A stretch of 64,000 bases of DNA from CAVSRC01 sp963732845 (lineage in GTDB: Bacteria; Pseudomonadota; Alphaproteobacteria; Rhizobiales; Kaistiaceae): the NCBI GenBank assembly GCA_963732845.1, contig CAVTBE010000014.1, positions 62,001-126,000 on the forward strand, written 5' to 3'. Position numbers and translations under genes: made by a program. Below the pieces are notes generated by a model. It searched no databases. It had not been told where the DNA came from and worked only from the letters and a program-made list of their open reading frames with translations. Of the stretch, positions 37,746 to 47,150 are shown in pieces; the stretch's first letter is position 1; every line of letters begins with the position of its first letter.

Positions 37746-39308
37746 TCAGCCCTCGCCGATCTCGGCGAAGACCGCCGGCAGCGCCTCCGGCAGGTCTTCG
37801 GCGATGAGCCCGCGTCCGATCGTCCTGGCCGCCGCGCCATGCATCCACACCGCCGCGCAGGCCGCGTTGTAGCCCGACATGCCCTGCGCCAGCAGGCCGG
37901 TGATGATGCCGGTCAACACGTCGCCACTGCCGGCGGTGGCCAGTACCGGCGGTGCGTTGTCGGCGATCGTCATGCGTCCCTCCGGATCCGCCACCACCGT
38001 ATCTGAGCCCTTGAGCACGACGACGGCGCCGGAATACTCCGCCGCCTTGTGGGCTCGTTCCGGCTTGGCGTCGATCTTGGCGAGATCGGGGAACAGGCGC
38101 GCAAACTCACCCTCGTGCGGCGTCAGCACCACCGGTGCCCTGTGCTTGCGGATGGCCGTAAAGAGCCGGTGCGCCTGGCCCGCAAAGGAGGTCAGCCCGT
38201 CGGCGTCGATCACTACCGCCGCCGGCGAGGCCAGTGCCGTCTCGACCAGCACCGCGCTCTCTTCGCCGACCCCGAGCGCCGGTCCCAGCGCCACGGCGTT
38301 GTGGCGCCGGTCGGCGAGGATGGCGGTCAGCCCTTCGGGACCGTTCATCGGCAGAAGCATGACGGCGGTGAGGTGGGCGGCATTGACCGCAAGAGCCTCG
38401 GCCGGCGAAGCCATCGAGACGAGCCCCGCCCCTGCCCTGAGCGCGGCACGCGCCGCCAGGCGGGCGGCGCCGGTGCGCGTCGCCGGGCCGGACACCACGA
38501 TGGCGTGGCCGCGGTCGTATTTGTGCCCGTCGGCGGAGATCTTTGGTAACGACCACACGCCCGGCAGGTTCCGGGAAATCCGTGGCTGGATGGTCTTCAG
38601 CACCGCATCGCTGATGCCGATGTCGACGACCAGCCGCCGGCCGCAACGGGAGCGGCCGGGATTGAGCAGGTGTCCGGGCTTCAGGCGGAAGAAGGTAACC
38701 GTGCAGGTGGCCGTGATGGCCGTGCCGAGCACCTTGCCCGAACGCCCGTCGATGCCGCTCGGCAGATCGACGGCGACCACCGGCAGGCCCGAGCGGTTGA
38801 CCGCGTTGATGGCCTGGGCGGCGGGGCCTTCGATCGCCCGGTCGAGCCCGGCGCCGAACAGCGCATCGACGACCAGGTCGGCGCCGCCAACGAGGTCAGC
38901 AGACAGGCCCTTGCTGGTGCCGGTCCACGCCGCGGCGGCAAAGGCGGCATCGCCCTTAAGGCCGTCGCGGGCGGCCAGGAGCCCGACGGTCACCTCGTAG
39001 CCGGCCTCGGCCATCAGGCGGGCCGCGACGAAACCGTCGCCGCCATTGTTGCCGGGGCCGGTCATCACCAGGACGCGGCCGCCCTGCGGCAACAGGTCGT
39101 AGACCGCCTCGGCCACCGCCAGTCCGGCCGCCTCCATCAGGATGATGCCCGCCGTGCCGGCGGCGATGGTGAGCGAATCGGCCGCACCCATCTCCTCCGG
39201 GGTCAGGACCTCGATAGGATCGTGGATCAGGGCCACCTCGCGCACGGCTTCCTGCGGATCGGGCTCCTCGCCGGCCACCATGCGCTCGAATTGCGAGGCC
39301 CACTGCAT
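37746..39308 (-). CDS. nnr: Bifunctional NAD(P)H-hydrate epimerase / ADP-dependent NAD(P)HX dehydratase
   Basis: This enzyme repairs hydrated NAD(P)H. The N-terminal YjeF_N epimerase domain (about residues 40-240) includes LTPEEMGAADSLTIAAGTAG, VLVMTGPGNNGGDGFVAARL and the aspartate in VDALFGAGLDR. The C-terminal carbohydrate-kinase-like dehydratase domain includes KYDRGHAIVVSGPATRTGAA, VLTPHEGEFARLFPD and NAPPVLATAGSGDVLTGIIT. About 520 residues, as expected. The start is uncertain: the ATG at 39308 has no clear Shine-Dalgarno, and a GTG at 39332 has AGG close by. Both give an N-terminal extension of 30-40 residues beyond the usual start. It is divergent from glnB. Confidence 0.92.
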   Translation of the reverse strand: MQWASQFERMVAGEEPDPQEAVREVALIHDPIEVLTPEEMGAADSLTIAAGTAGIILMEAAGLAVAEAVYDLLPQGGRVLVMTGPGNNGGDGFVAARLMAEAGYEVTVGLLAARDGLKGDAAFAAAAWTGTSKGLSADLVGGADLVVDALFGAGLDRAIEGPAAQAINAVNRSGLPVVAVDLPSGIDGRSGKVLGTAITATCTVTFFRLKPGHLLNPGRSRCGRRLVVDIGISDAVLKTIQPRISRNLPGVWSLPKISADGHKYDRGHAIVVSGPATRTGAARLAARAALRAGAGLVSMASPAEALAVNAAHLTAVMLLPMNGPEGLTAILADRRHNAVALGPALGVGEESAVLVETALASPAAVVIDADGLTSFAGQAHRLFTAIRKHRAPVVLTPHEGEFARLFPDLAKIDAKPERAHKAAEYSGAVVVLKGSDTVVADPEGRMTIADNAPPVLATAGSGDVLTGIITGLLAQGMSGYNAACAAVWMHGAAARTIGRGLIAEDLPEALPAVFAEIGEG

Positions 39309-39433
39309 ATCTATTGCTAAATCTTTAGTCACTTGCCTAATCCCTAACCAGCAATTGACGCCGACTCAGTCTGCCATCATGGTGCCGCCCGTAGATCAGC
39401 CGAAAATACCGCCAGTTCGAAGGTTTGGCGCGG

Positions 39434-39450
39434 CTGGCATGGACCGTGCA
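39434..39450 (+). promoter_or_regulatory. Putative sigma-54 promoter of glnB-glnA
   Basis: CTGGCATGGACCGTGCA matches the -24/-12 consensus: GG at 39436-39437 and GC at 39448-39449 are separated by exactly 10 bp. Transcription would start near 39461, about 50 bp before the glnB ATG. NtrC-dependent control of glnB-glnA is established in rhizobia. I found no clear NtrC site. Confidence 0.5.
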
Positions 39451-39509
39451 CAACGGCGGCTGATCTGGCAACCCGAGTTGTGCGCCTGTTTTTCGGAGAC
39501 GCGGAGTCA

Positions 39510-39848
39510 ATGAAGAAGATTGAAGCGATCATCAAGCCTTTCAAACTCGACGAGGTGAAGGAAGCGCTTCAGGAAGTCGGATTGCAGGGCATTACCGTCA
39601 CGGAAGCCAAGGGTTTCGGTCGCCAGAAGGGCCATACCGAACTTTACCGCGGCGCGGAGTATGTCGTCGACTTTCTTCCCAAGGTGAAGGTGGAAATCGT
39701 CCTCACCGACGAAATGGTCGACCGCGCCGTCGATGCGATCCGCAAGGCCGCGCAGACCGGCCGCATCGGCGACGGCAAGATATTCATTTCCAACATCGAG
39801 GAGGCCGTCCGCATCCGTACCGGCGAAAGTGGCGTCGACGCAATCTGA
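39510..39848 (+). CDS. glnB: Nitrogen regulatory protein P-II (GlnB)
   Basis: P-II senses 2-oxoglutarate, ATP/ADP and, through uridylylation, glutamine. It controls GlnE, NtrB and other targets. The 112-residue protein starts MKKIEAIIKPFKLDEVKEAL, chosen over an upstream in-frame ATG at 39480. It has tyrosine 51 in the T-loop RGAEYVVDFLPK, the site of uridylylation by GlnD, and the B-loop/C-terminal signatures TGRIGDGKIFI and VRIRTGESGVDAI. It lies 109 bp upstream of glnA, the standard alphaproteobacterial pair. Confidence 0.97.
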   Translation: MKKIEAIIKPFKLDEVKEALQEVGLQGITVTEAKGFGRQKGHTELYRGAEYVVDFLPKVKVEIVLTDEMVDRAVDAIRKAAQTGRIGDGKIFISNIEEAVRIRTGESGVDAI

Positions 39849-39957
39849 CCGTCCTGCGCCTCCCCCGCGCCCTCGTCGGCAATACCGAACGACTGGGCCC
39901 ATGATCCCCAATCCCACATAACCTGAGCTCAGGGTTGAGAAGGAAGGAATAACACTG

Positions 39958-41367
39958 ATGGCTACCGCAAAAGACGTCCTCAAGTTGATGAAGGAGAAGG
40001 ACGTCAAGTACGTCGATCTCCGCTTCACCGACCCTCGCGGAAAGTGGCAGCACGTGACGTTCGACGTCACCATGATCGATGAGGAAGCGCTGACGGAAGG
40101 CCTGATGTTCGACGGCTCGTCGATCGCCGGCTGGAAGGTGATCAACGAATCCGACATGAAGCTGATGCCCGATCCCGATTCGATGGCGATCGATCCCTTC
40201 TTCGCGCAGACCACCCTGTCAATTGTCTGCGACATCCTCGAGCCGCTCACCGACGAGCCCTATGAGCGCGATCCGCGTTCGATCGCCAAGAAGGCGGTCG
40301 CCTATCTCGCCCAGACCAAGATCGGCAATTCCGCCTTCTTCGGTCCCGAGGCCGAGTTCTTTGTGTTCGACGACGTCAAGTACGCGACGACGCCGTACAA
40401 CACCGGCTTCAAGCTCGACGACATCGAGCTGCCGTCCAATTCCGACACCGACTACGAGACCGGCAACACCGGCCACCGGGTGAAGAACAAGGGCGGCTAC
40501 TTCCCCGTCCCGCCGATCAACTCGCTGCAGGACATGCGCTCCGAGATGCTGGCGGCCATGGCCTCGATGGGCGCCAAGGTCGAGAAGCACCACCACGAAG
40601 TGGCTTCCGCCCAGCACGAGCTCGGCCTCAAGTTCGGCCCGCTGGTGACCATGGCCGACCACCTGCAGGTGTACAAGTACTGCATCCACAACGTCGCCCA
40701 TGCCTACGGCAAGACCGCAACCTTCATGCCGAAGCCGGTTTATGGCGACAATGGCTCGGGCATGCACGTCCACCAGTCGATCTGGAAGGGCAGCAAGCCG
40801 ATGTTCGCCGGCAAGCTCTACTCCGACCTGTCGCAGGATTGCCTGTGGTACATCGGCGGCATCATCAAGCACGCCAGGGCCCTCAATGCCTTCACCAACC
40901 CGCTGACGAACTCCTACAAGCGGCTGGTCCCCGGCTTCGAGGCGCCGGTGCTGCTCGCCTACTCCTCGCGCAACCGTTCGGCGTCGTGCCGCATTCCGGT
41001 GGCAAGCAATCCCAAGGCCAAGCGCGTCGAGGTCCGCTTCCCCGATCCGGGCGCGAACCCGTATCTCGCCTTCTCGGCGATGCTGATGGCCGGTCTTGAC
41101 GGCATCATCAACAAGATCGATCCGGGCGACCCGGTCGACAAGAACCTCTACGACCTGCCGCCGAAGGAGCTGAAGAAGATCCCGACGGTTTGCGGATCGC
41201 TGCGCGAGGCGCTGACCAACCTCGACAAGGACCGCACCTTCCTCAAGGCCGGCGACGTGTTCACCGACGACATGATCGACGCCTACATCGAGCTGAAGAT
41301 GGAGGAGGTCATCCGCTTCGAGCACACGCCGCACCCGGTCGAGTTCGACATGTACTATTCGGTCTAG
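39958..41367 (+). CDS. glnA: Glutamine synthetase type I
   Basis: GSI makes glutamine from glutamate, ammonia and ATP. The 469-residue protein starts MATAKDVLKLMKEKDVKYVD after AAGGAAGGAA. It has the N-terminal beta-grasp MFDGSSIAGWKVINESDMKL, the metal/glutamate site GPEAEFFVFDD, the ATP site KPVYGDNGSGMHVHQSIWKG, and VPGFEAPVLLAYSSRNRSAS. The tyrosine in KNLYDLPPKELKK (about residue 398) is the site adenylylated by GlnE, so GSI-beta type control is expected. It is co-transcribed with glnB and ends at a strong terminator. Confidence 0.98.
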   Translation: MATAKDVLKLMKEKDVKYVDLRFTDPRGKWQHVTFDVTMIDEEALTEGLMFDGSSIAGWKVINESDMKLMPDPDSMAIDPFFAQTTLSIVCDILEPLTDEPYERDPRSIAKKAVAYLAQTKIGNSAFFGPEAEFFVFDDVKYATTPYNTGFKLDDIELPSNSDTDYETGNTGHRVKNKGGYFPVPPINSLQDMRSEMLAAMASMGAKVEKHHHEVASAQHELGLKFGPLVTMADHLQVYKYCIHNVAHAYGKTATFMPKPVYGDNGSGMHVHQSIWKGSKPMFAGKLYSDLSQDCLWYIGGIIKHARALNAFTNPLTNSYKRLVPGFEAPVLLAYSSRNRSASCRIPVASNPKAKRVEVRFPDPGANPYLAFSAMLMAGLDGIINKIDPGDPVDKNLYDLPPKELKKIPTVCGSLREALTNLDKDRTFLKAGDVFTDDMIDAYIELKMEEVIRFEHTPHPVEFDMYYSV

Positions 41368-41393
41368 CCGGGGGGTTGGACCGACTGACGGAA

Positions 41394-41418
41394 GGGGCGC
41401 CCGAGGGCGCCCCTTTTT
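41394..41418 (+). terminator. Rho-independent terminator of glnA
   Basis: A perfect 8-bp GC stem (GGGGCGCC / GGCGCCCC) with a CGAG loop is followed by five T residues, 26 bp beyond the glnA stop. It overlaps the 3' end of the convergent epimerase gene's downstream region. Confidence 0.9.
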
Positions 41419-42137
41419 CATGCCGGGTGGCGGAAGGCGGGCGTAAAGCCCAGCTCGCGTCGCGCCCTGGCAATGGACACCGCACCATCCTCGTCGGCGA
41501 CGTTGTAGATGCCCGGCGCGCCGCGGCTCACCGCCAGAAAGGCGGCGTGGGCGGCAGCATCGACGTGGACGGTGGGCGGCTCTCCCGGTGCGGCCCGCCA
41601 GGTACCCGGCCCGTAGAAGCGCCCGTAGCGCAGCACCAGGCCGTCCAGGCCGGGCGTCCCGGTGACCAGCCGCTCCAGCGCCGCGACGCCGGCCACGGTC
41701 ACCTGCTGCGCCGGCGCGCTGTCCAGCGGATCGTCCTCGCCGTGCGGTGCCGGGCCGGGCGCATAGACGAAGGCGATGCTCTGGGCGACCAGGCGCGGGA
41801 CGCCGGCAGCGCGGGCCGCCGCGACCAGATTGGCGGTGCCCTCCTCCCTCAGCCGCGCATTGCGCGCCGAAGCCGCGGCCAGCGCGGCGGGATCGAAGGC
41901 CTGCGGCAGGTCGGTCAGCTGATGGATGACGACGTCAGGCTGCGCCGCGGCCACCGCGCGGGCGAGTGCGTCGCCGTCGAAAACGTCGACCGTCACCGGT
42001 TCCACCCCCAATGCCTTCAGCGCAGCGGCCTTTGCGGCCGAGCGCGTCGTGCCGGCGACGGCATGGCCGGCATCCAGAAGAAGCGGGATCAGGCGACGAC
42101 CGACAACGCCGGTCGCGCCGGCAAGAAAGATTCTCAT
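41418..42137 (-). CDS. NAD-dependent epimerase/dehydratase (extended SDR) family protein
   Basis: A 239-residue protein starting MRIFLAGATGVVGRRLIPLL. GATGVVGR is the Rossmann GxxGxxG dinucleotide-binding motif. A WHxY-type catalytic tyrosine is not obvious: in its place the protein has VAQSIAFVYAPGP. LRYGRFYGPGTW is the usual extended-SDR motif after the active site. The substrate cannot be deduced. At 239 residues it is shorter than typical epimerases (about 310), so the substrate-binding domain is reduced. It lies 32 bp downstream of the FG-GAP-like gene on the same strand. Confidence 0.8.
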   Translation of the reverse strand: MRIFLAGATGVVGRRLIPLLLDAGHAVAGTTRSAAKAAALKALGVEPVTVDVFDGDALARAVAAAQPDVVIHQLTDLPQAFDPAALAAASARNARLREEGTANLVAAARAAGVPRLVAQSIAFVYAPGPAPHGEDDPLDSAPAQQVTVAGVAALERLVTGTPGLDGLVLRYGRFYGPGTWRAAPGEPPTVHVDAAAHAAFLAVSRGAPGIYNVADEDGAVSIARARRELGFTPAFRHPA

Positions 42138-42169
42138 GCGGGGTGACTCCGTACGGGGCGCGCCGCGCC

Positions 42170-43207
42170 TTACCGTCTTTTCTTGCTGGGCGGCGCGACG
42201 TTGGATATGGCCAGCAGGCGGCCATCCTCAAGCCCCAGCACGAAGGTCGGCTTGTCCTCCGCATTGAGCACGCCGATGGCGGTGACGATGGCGCCGTCGA
42301 GAGACACGTGCGCGATTTCCCTGAGCGAGCCGCCGGCCACCGTTACCATGCGCAGCACGCGCCGGTCGGAATCCGGCAGCGCCAGATCGGCAATGTTGTC
42401 GTCGTTGATGCGGGCGACGGCCGACATGCCGGTTTCGGTCGAGCCGAAGAGGTGGTTGGAGAAGCCCTTCTCGCTGTCGACGACGCGGAAGCGCCGGCGG
42501 TCGAGCGTGAAGATCTCCAGCGTTCCGCCGATATGCGGCGTACGCACCGCGGCGATGTCGAGGCTGCGGTCGCCGGTGAAATCGGCGATGCCGGCGACGT
42601 TGAGCCAGCGGTTGGGCTGGCCGACGGGCGGGGTCGAGTCGATCTCGATCAGCGAGCTGCCGGCGAGATCGTAAGCAACCAGCGCCGCACCGGCGCGCAG
42701 CGACGAGCGGATCGCCAGAACCTCGTTGCGCCCGTCTCCGTCGAGATCGGCGATGCGCGGCGTCAGGTCCTCGAAGACCTGATCGGCGGGAAGCGTCACC
42801 GTGACGCGGTGTCCGTAGACATCCTGGACGACCAGCGCCCCGGCCTCGATCTTGTCGCCGAGGGCGCCGTGCGGATAGCGGTCGGTCGGCTCGCTGTACC
42901 AGGCGCTGCTGATGCCTTCGCCATCGGCGTAGGCAACCGTGCCGTTGGGGATGCCGTCGGGCGCCGGCTGAGGCTCCGGCGGCTGGCCGGGCGTCAGACA
43001 CACGGGCTGATCGTCGCACAGGGAGAGCCGGAACCAGGTGTCGCCGGCCCGGGCAAAGACCGCGTCGTCGACCTGCCTGATCTCGGTCATCGGGGCGGGC
43101 GTCTCGACCGGCACCGCCACCCAGTCGGCAAGCGCCGGCCCGGCCGCCAGACCGCCGAAAAGTGCCAGGGCGGCGCATCGAACCGTGCGGGAGGCTGAGG
43201 CAGTCAT
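42170..43207 (-). CDS. Secreted FG-GAP/VCBS-repeat-like protein
   Basis: A 345-residue protein with a signal peptide (MTASASRTVRCAALALFGGL, cleavage after GPALA). The mature part contains repeats of the integrin-type beta-propeller kind: IADLDGDGRNEVLAI, GIADFTGDRSLDIAAV and RINDDNIADLALPD, where the acidic D-x-D/N-x-D/N loops probably bind calcium. A CDDQPVCLTPG pair could form a disulfide. Family members are often extracytoplasmic binding proteins. No role can be assigned. An ATG at 43228 is an alternative start. It lies 53 bp downstream of valS. Confidence 0.75.
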   Translation of the reverse strand: MTASASRTVRCAALALFGGLAAGPALADWVAVPVETPAPMTEIRQVDDAVFARAGDTWFRLSLCDDQPVCLTPGQPPEPQPAPDGIPNGTVAYADGEGISSAWYSEPTDRYPHGALGDKIEAGALVVQDVYGHRVTVTLPADQVFEDLTPRIADLDGDGRNEVLAIRSSLRAGAALVAYDLAGSSLIEIDSTPPVGQPNRWLNVAGIADFTGDRSLDIAAVRTPHIGGTLEIFTLDRRRFRVVDSEKGFSNHLFGSTETGMSAVARINDDNIADLALPDSDRRVLRMVTVAGGSLREIAHVSLDGAIVTAIGVLNAEDKPTFVLGLEDGRLLAISNVAPPSKKRR

Positions 43208-43260
43208 GCGCCGATCATAGCGCGCCATGCCGCCGGATTGTACCTGTTGCCCCGGGAGGC

Positions 43261-46077
43261 TCAACTTGCCAGCCGCGCCAGGGCGGCATCGATCCGCTCG
43301 CGCAGCTGTGTCGCCTCCGCCAGCCGCTCGCGCTGCTCGGCGATGACCTCTTCCGGCGCCTTGGCCATGAACTGCTGATTGCCGAGCTTGCCCTCGATGC
43401 GGGCGATCTCCTTGACCGCCTTCTCGGCATCCTTGCTGAGCCGCGCCCGCTCGGCGTCCATGTCGATGATGCCGGCAAGCGGCATCGACACGGTCGCCTC
43501 GCCGATGAGGATCTGCGCCGCGCCCTTGAGCGGGGTATGGGCGAGATTGATCGTCTCCACGCGGGCCAGCCGCATGATCAGCGCCTCGTACTGCTGGAGG
43601 CGCGCGGCGGTGGCGAAATGCGCGTCGGAGACGGAAAGCTGCACCATGGCGGCCGCGGGAACGTTCATTTCGGAGCGCACCGAGCGGACCGCCGTGATCA
43701 GGTCGATCAGCCAGTTGATCTCCTCGGCCGCCGTCGCGTCCTCGAAGGTGAGTTCGGGCCAGGCGGTGAGCGCCAGAAGCTCGGTACGCTCGCCGGCGCC
43801 CTCGCGCGCCGCCTTGGCCCACAGCTCCTCGCTGATGAACGGCATGAACGGGTGGAGCAGCGTGAAGATGCGGTCGAGCACCCAGACGACCGTCGCCTGG
43901 GTCTCGTCCTTCTCGGGGCCGTCCGCGCCAGCCAGCACCGGCTTGGCCAGCTCCAGGTACCAGTCGCAGGTCTGGTTCCAGACGAAGCGGTAGATCGCCG
44001 AGGCTGCGTCGTTGAACTTGAAGGCGTCGATCGCTTCGGTCACGGCGCGGGCGGCACGCGCCGCTTCGGTCGCGATCCAGCGGTTGAGCGTTGCCTTGGC
44101 ATTGGCCGGATCGAAACCGTCGACCGGCCGGCAGCCGTAGTGCTCGGCGAACTTGGCCGCGTTCCAAAGCTTGGTGGCGAAGTTGCGGTAACCCTCGACG
44201 CGCGACGCCGACAGCTTGATGTCACGGCCCTGGGCGGCGAAGGCGGCGAGCGTGAAGCGCACGGCGTCGGCGCCGTATTCGTCGATCAGGTGCAGGGGAT
44301 CGATGACGTTGCCCTTGGACTTCGACATCTTGGCGCCCTTCTCGTCGCGGACGAGGGCGTGGATGTAGACGTCCTTGAAGGGTTCCTGCGGGCGGCCTTC
44401 GGCATCCTTGGTGAAGTGCAGGCCCATCATCATCATCCGGGCGACCCAGAAGAAGATGATGTCGAAACCGGTGACCAGCGTCGCGGTCGGGTAGTAGCGG
44501 GCGAGTTCCGGCGTCTCTTCCGGCCAGCCCAGCGTCGAAAACGGCCACAGCGCCGAGGAGAACCAGGTGTCGAGCACGTCCTCGTCGCGCTTCAGCTCCT
44601 CGCGCTTGCCGTAATGGGCTTCCGCCGCCGCCGCGGCCTCCGCCTCGTCATGCGCCACGAACACCTCGCCGTCCGGCCCGTACCAGGCCGGGATCTGGTG
44701 GCCCCACCAGAGCTGGCGGGAGACGCACCAGGGCTGGATGTTCTCCATCCACTCGAAATAGGTCTTCTCCCAGGACTGGGGCACGAAGACGGTACGACCC
44801 TCGCGCACCGAGGCGATGGCAGGTTTGGCCAGCGTCTTGGCGTCGACGTACCACTGGTCGGTGAGATAGGGCTCGATCGGCGTGCCGCCGCGGTCACCAT
44901 GCGGAACGGTGTGCATGTGCGGCTCGATGCGGTCGAGCAAGCCGCCCTCCTCCATCACCTTGACGATGCGGTCGCGCGCCACGAAGCGATCGAGGCCATC
45001 GAGCTGGCGCCACAGCTCCTCGCGCTGGGGCGTCACGTCGACGCCGGCACGGAAATCCACGTTGGCGACGATGTCGATCGCGGCTTCGCGGGTGAGCACG
45101 TTGATGGCCGGCAGATCGTGCCGCTTGCCCACCTCGAAGTCGTTGAAGTCATGGGCCGGCGTCATCTTGACGGCTCCGGTGCCTGCCTCCGGGTCCGGAT
45201 ATTCGTCGGCAACGATCGGTATGCGCCGGCCGACAACCGGGAGGACGGCGAACTTGCCGACGAGCGCCGTGTAGCGCGGATCGTCCGGACTGACCGCGAC
45301 GCCGGTGTCGCCCAGCATCGTCTCGGGCCGCGTCGTCGCAACGACGACGTAATCCCGCGTTTCGCGACCCGACGGTTCCCCGTCGGAGGGCTTCCAGTCG
45401 CGCTTCTCGCCATCCTTGTCGAGCATGAAGGGATGCTCGTAGGTGACGCCGTCGGCGAGCGGATAACGGAAGTACCACAGCTTCCCGCGGGTCTCCTCCT
45501 GCACGACCTCGAGATCGGAGATGGCGGTCTGTAGCTTGGGGTCCCAGTTGACCAGCCGCTTGTCCTTGTAGATCAGCTTGTCGCGGTAGAGGTCGACGAA
45601 GACCTTGACGACCGCCTTGGACAGGCCCTCGTCCATGGTGAAGCGTTCGCGGCTCCAGTCGCAGGAGGCGCCGAGGCGCTTGAGCTGGTTGAAGATGAGC
45701 CCGCCCGACTCTGCCTTCCACGCCCACACCTTTTCGAGGAACTTCTCGCGGCCTATGGCGCGCCGGTTCGGCTCCTGCCGCTCCATCATCTGGCGCTCGA
45801 CGACCATCTGGGTGGCGATGCCCGCATGGTCCATGCCGGGCTGCCACAGAACGTCCTGACCGCGCATGCGCTGGAAGCGCACCAGGATGTCCTGCAGCGT
45901 GTTGTTCAGCGCGTGGCCGATATGCAGCGAGCCGGTGACGTTGGGCGGCGGAATGACGATCGAATAGGGCTTGGCGCCGGGCCTGGCGCCGGCCCCGGCC
46001 TTGAAGGCACCGGCCTTTTCCCACGTCTCGTAGATGCGCGGCTCAACCGCGGCCGCGTCAAAGGACTTGTCAAGCAT
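43261..46077 (-). CDS. valS: Valine--tRNA ligase
   Basis: ValRS charges tRNA-Val and edits misactivated threonine. The 938-residue class I enzyme starts MLDKSFDAAAVEPRIYETWE and has the HIGH motif in PPNVTGSLHIGHALNNTLQD. The CP1 editing domain contains TTRPETMLGDTGVAVSPDD, and the KMSKS motif is in KGAKMSKSKGNVIDP. An anticodon-binding domain follows, and the C-terminal coiled coil (ERARLSKDAEKAVKEIARIE) is characteristic of ValRS. Length and frame are normal. Confidence 0.98.
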   Translation of the reverse strand: MLDKSFDAAAVEPRIYETWEKAGAFKAGAGARPGAKPYSIVIPPPNVTGSLHIGHALNNTLQDILVRFQRMRGQDVLWQPGMDHAGIATQMVVERQMMERQEPNRRAIGREKFLEKVWAWKAESGGLIFNQLKRLGASCDWSRERFTMDEGLSKAVVKVFVDLYRDKLIYKDKRLVNWDPKLQTAISDLEVVQEETRGKLWYFRYPLADGVTYEHPFMLDKDGEKRDWKPSDGEPSGRETRDYVVVATTRPETMLGDTGVAVSPDDPRYTALVGKFAVLPVVGRRIPIVADEYPDPEAGTGAVKMTPAHDFNDFEVGKRHDLPAINVLTREAAIDIVANVDFRAGVDVTPQREELWRQLDGLDRFVARDRIVKVMEEGGLLDRIEPHMHTVPHGDRGGTPIEPYLTDQWYVDAKTLAKPAIASVREGRTVFVPQSWEKTYFEWMENIQPWCVSRQLWWGHQIPAWYGPDGEVFVAHDEAEAAAAAEAHYGKREELKRDEDVLDTWFSSALWPFSTLGWPEETPELARYYPTATLVTGFDIIFFWVARMMMMGLHFTKDAEGRPQEPFKDVYIHALVRDEKGAKMSKSKGNVIDPLHLIDEYGADAVRFTLAAFAAQGRDIKLSASRVEGYRNFATKLWNAAKFAEHYGCRPVDGFDPANAKATLNRWIATEAARAARAVTEAIDAFKFNDAASAIYRFVWNQTCDWYLELAKPVLAGADGPEKDETQATVVWVLDRIFTLLHPFMPFISEELWAKAAREGAGERTELLALTAWPELTFEDATAAEEINWLIDLITAVRSVRSEMNVPAAAMVQLSVSDAHFATAARLQQYEALIMRLARVETINLAHTPLKGAAQILIGEATVSMPLAGIIDMDAERARLSKDAEKAVKEIARIEGKLGNQQFMAKAPEEVIAEQRERLAEATQLRERIDAALARLAS

Positions 46078-46180
46078 ATGCGTTTCCGGGGCTCTACGCG
46101 GATCTGACAGACTGCGCGGGGTGTAAAACGAAATCGAGGGAAGTCAATCGCCGGAGGCGGAAAGCCCGGTTTTGCGGGCG

Positions 46181-47023
46181 CTAGCGCCCGCCGCGCGAGA
46201 CCCGCTCGATTTCCTCGCGAACCAGCCGTTCGACCAGTGACGGCAGGTTGTCCTCCAGCCAGCTCTTCAGCATTGGCCGCAGGAGGTCCTCCACGGTCTG
46301 ATCGACCTGGCGGGCACCCCGGCTGGCGAGCACCTTGGCGAGATCGTCGAAGGAGGCGGCGACCGCCGCGTTGGCGCGTGGCGACAGCAAGCTGCGCGAA
46401 GGCGATTGCGGCAGGGGTCGCGGCGTCTGATGCGCCGCGCGCAGCGCTTCGTGCTCTGCCGGGTGCGCTTCGAGGCGCGGCGCCTCCCTTGATGTCACGT
46501 GCTGCGGTTCGCTCTGTGGCACCTCCCGCGCTGCCGTCGCCTCGACCCGCGGCGTCTCGCGTGGCGTCGGCCTCATCTCGATCCGCGGTGGCCTGAGCGC
46601 CGGCCGTTCCGGCGAGCGCGTGCCGGCCGGCGGCGGACCTGCTGTCTCGGCCCGCGTGTCGTTGGAATTGAGCCCGCCAAGCGCCTCCTCGATCGCCATC
46701 TCGATCACGTCATGCATGGGGACGCCTTCGGCCTCCGCGGCCAGCTCGGCCGCCGGCGCATCATCACCCGTGTCGCCTGCCGGGGAGGCCTCGGACGCCT
46801 CGTCCCCAGCGACCGCAACCTTGCCACCACGGAGCGCGGTCACCGTGCCGCCATTGCGCGATGGACCCGTGAGAAAAGCCGGCCGGCGCGGCGTCGGCGC
46901 AACCTCCGGTTTCGCCCCCCCTGACGCGGAGCGCGGCTGGTCGCCATTGATCACCTGGCGAATCGACGCCAGTATTTCTTCAACAGTCTGTTCTTGTGGC
47001 AAGCCCGGCTTCGCCATCGTCAT
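46181..47023 (-). CDS. popZ: DUF2497 / PopZ family polar organising protein
   Basis: PopZ self-assembles at cell poles and tethers the chromosome origin in alphaproteobacteria. The 280-residue protein has the conserved N-terminal helix AKPGLPQEQTVEEILASIRQ, a long disordered Pro/Glu/Arg-rich middle (about residues 30-215), and the conserved C-terminal oligomerisation helices FDDLAKVLASRGARQVDQTV and MLKSWLEDNLPSLVERLVRE. GGGAG lies 9 nt upstream of the ATG at 47023, and an ATG at 47017 is also possible. The location between valS and a tolC-family gene matches other Rhizobiales. Confidence 0.88.
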   Translation of the reverse strand: MTMAKPGLPQEQTVEEILASIRQVINGDQPRSASGGAKPEVAPTPRRPAFLTGPSRNGGTVTALRGGKVAVAGDEASEASPAGDTGDDAPAAELAAEAEGVPMHDVIEMAIEEALGGLNSNDTRAETAGPPPAGTRSPERPALRPPRIEMRPTPRETPRVEATAAREVPQSEPQHVTSREAPRLEAHPAEHEALRAAHQTPRPLPQSPSRSLLSPRANAAVAASFDDLAKVLASRGARQVDQTVEDLLRPMLKSWLEDNLPSLVERLVREEIERVSRGGR

Positions 47024-47150
47024 ACCGAGGGCGCTCCCTGCAGCGCCCCGAATCACACACCAATCGCGCTGGCCAAGGGTAGAACCTTTGCCGATCGGAT
47101 AGAACCATTCCGGCGAAGCAAATCCGCGCCATGCACATCGGAATGCGGGA

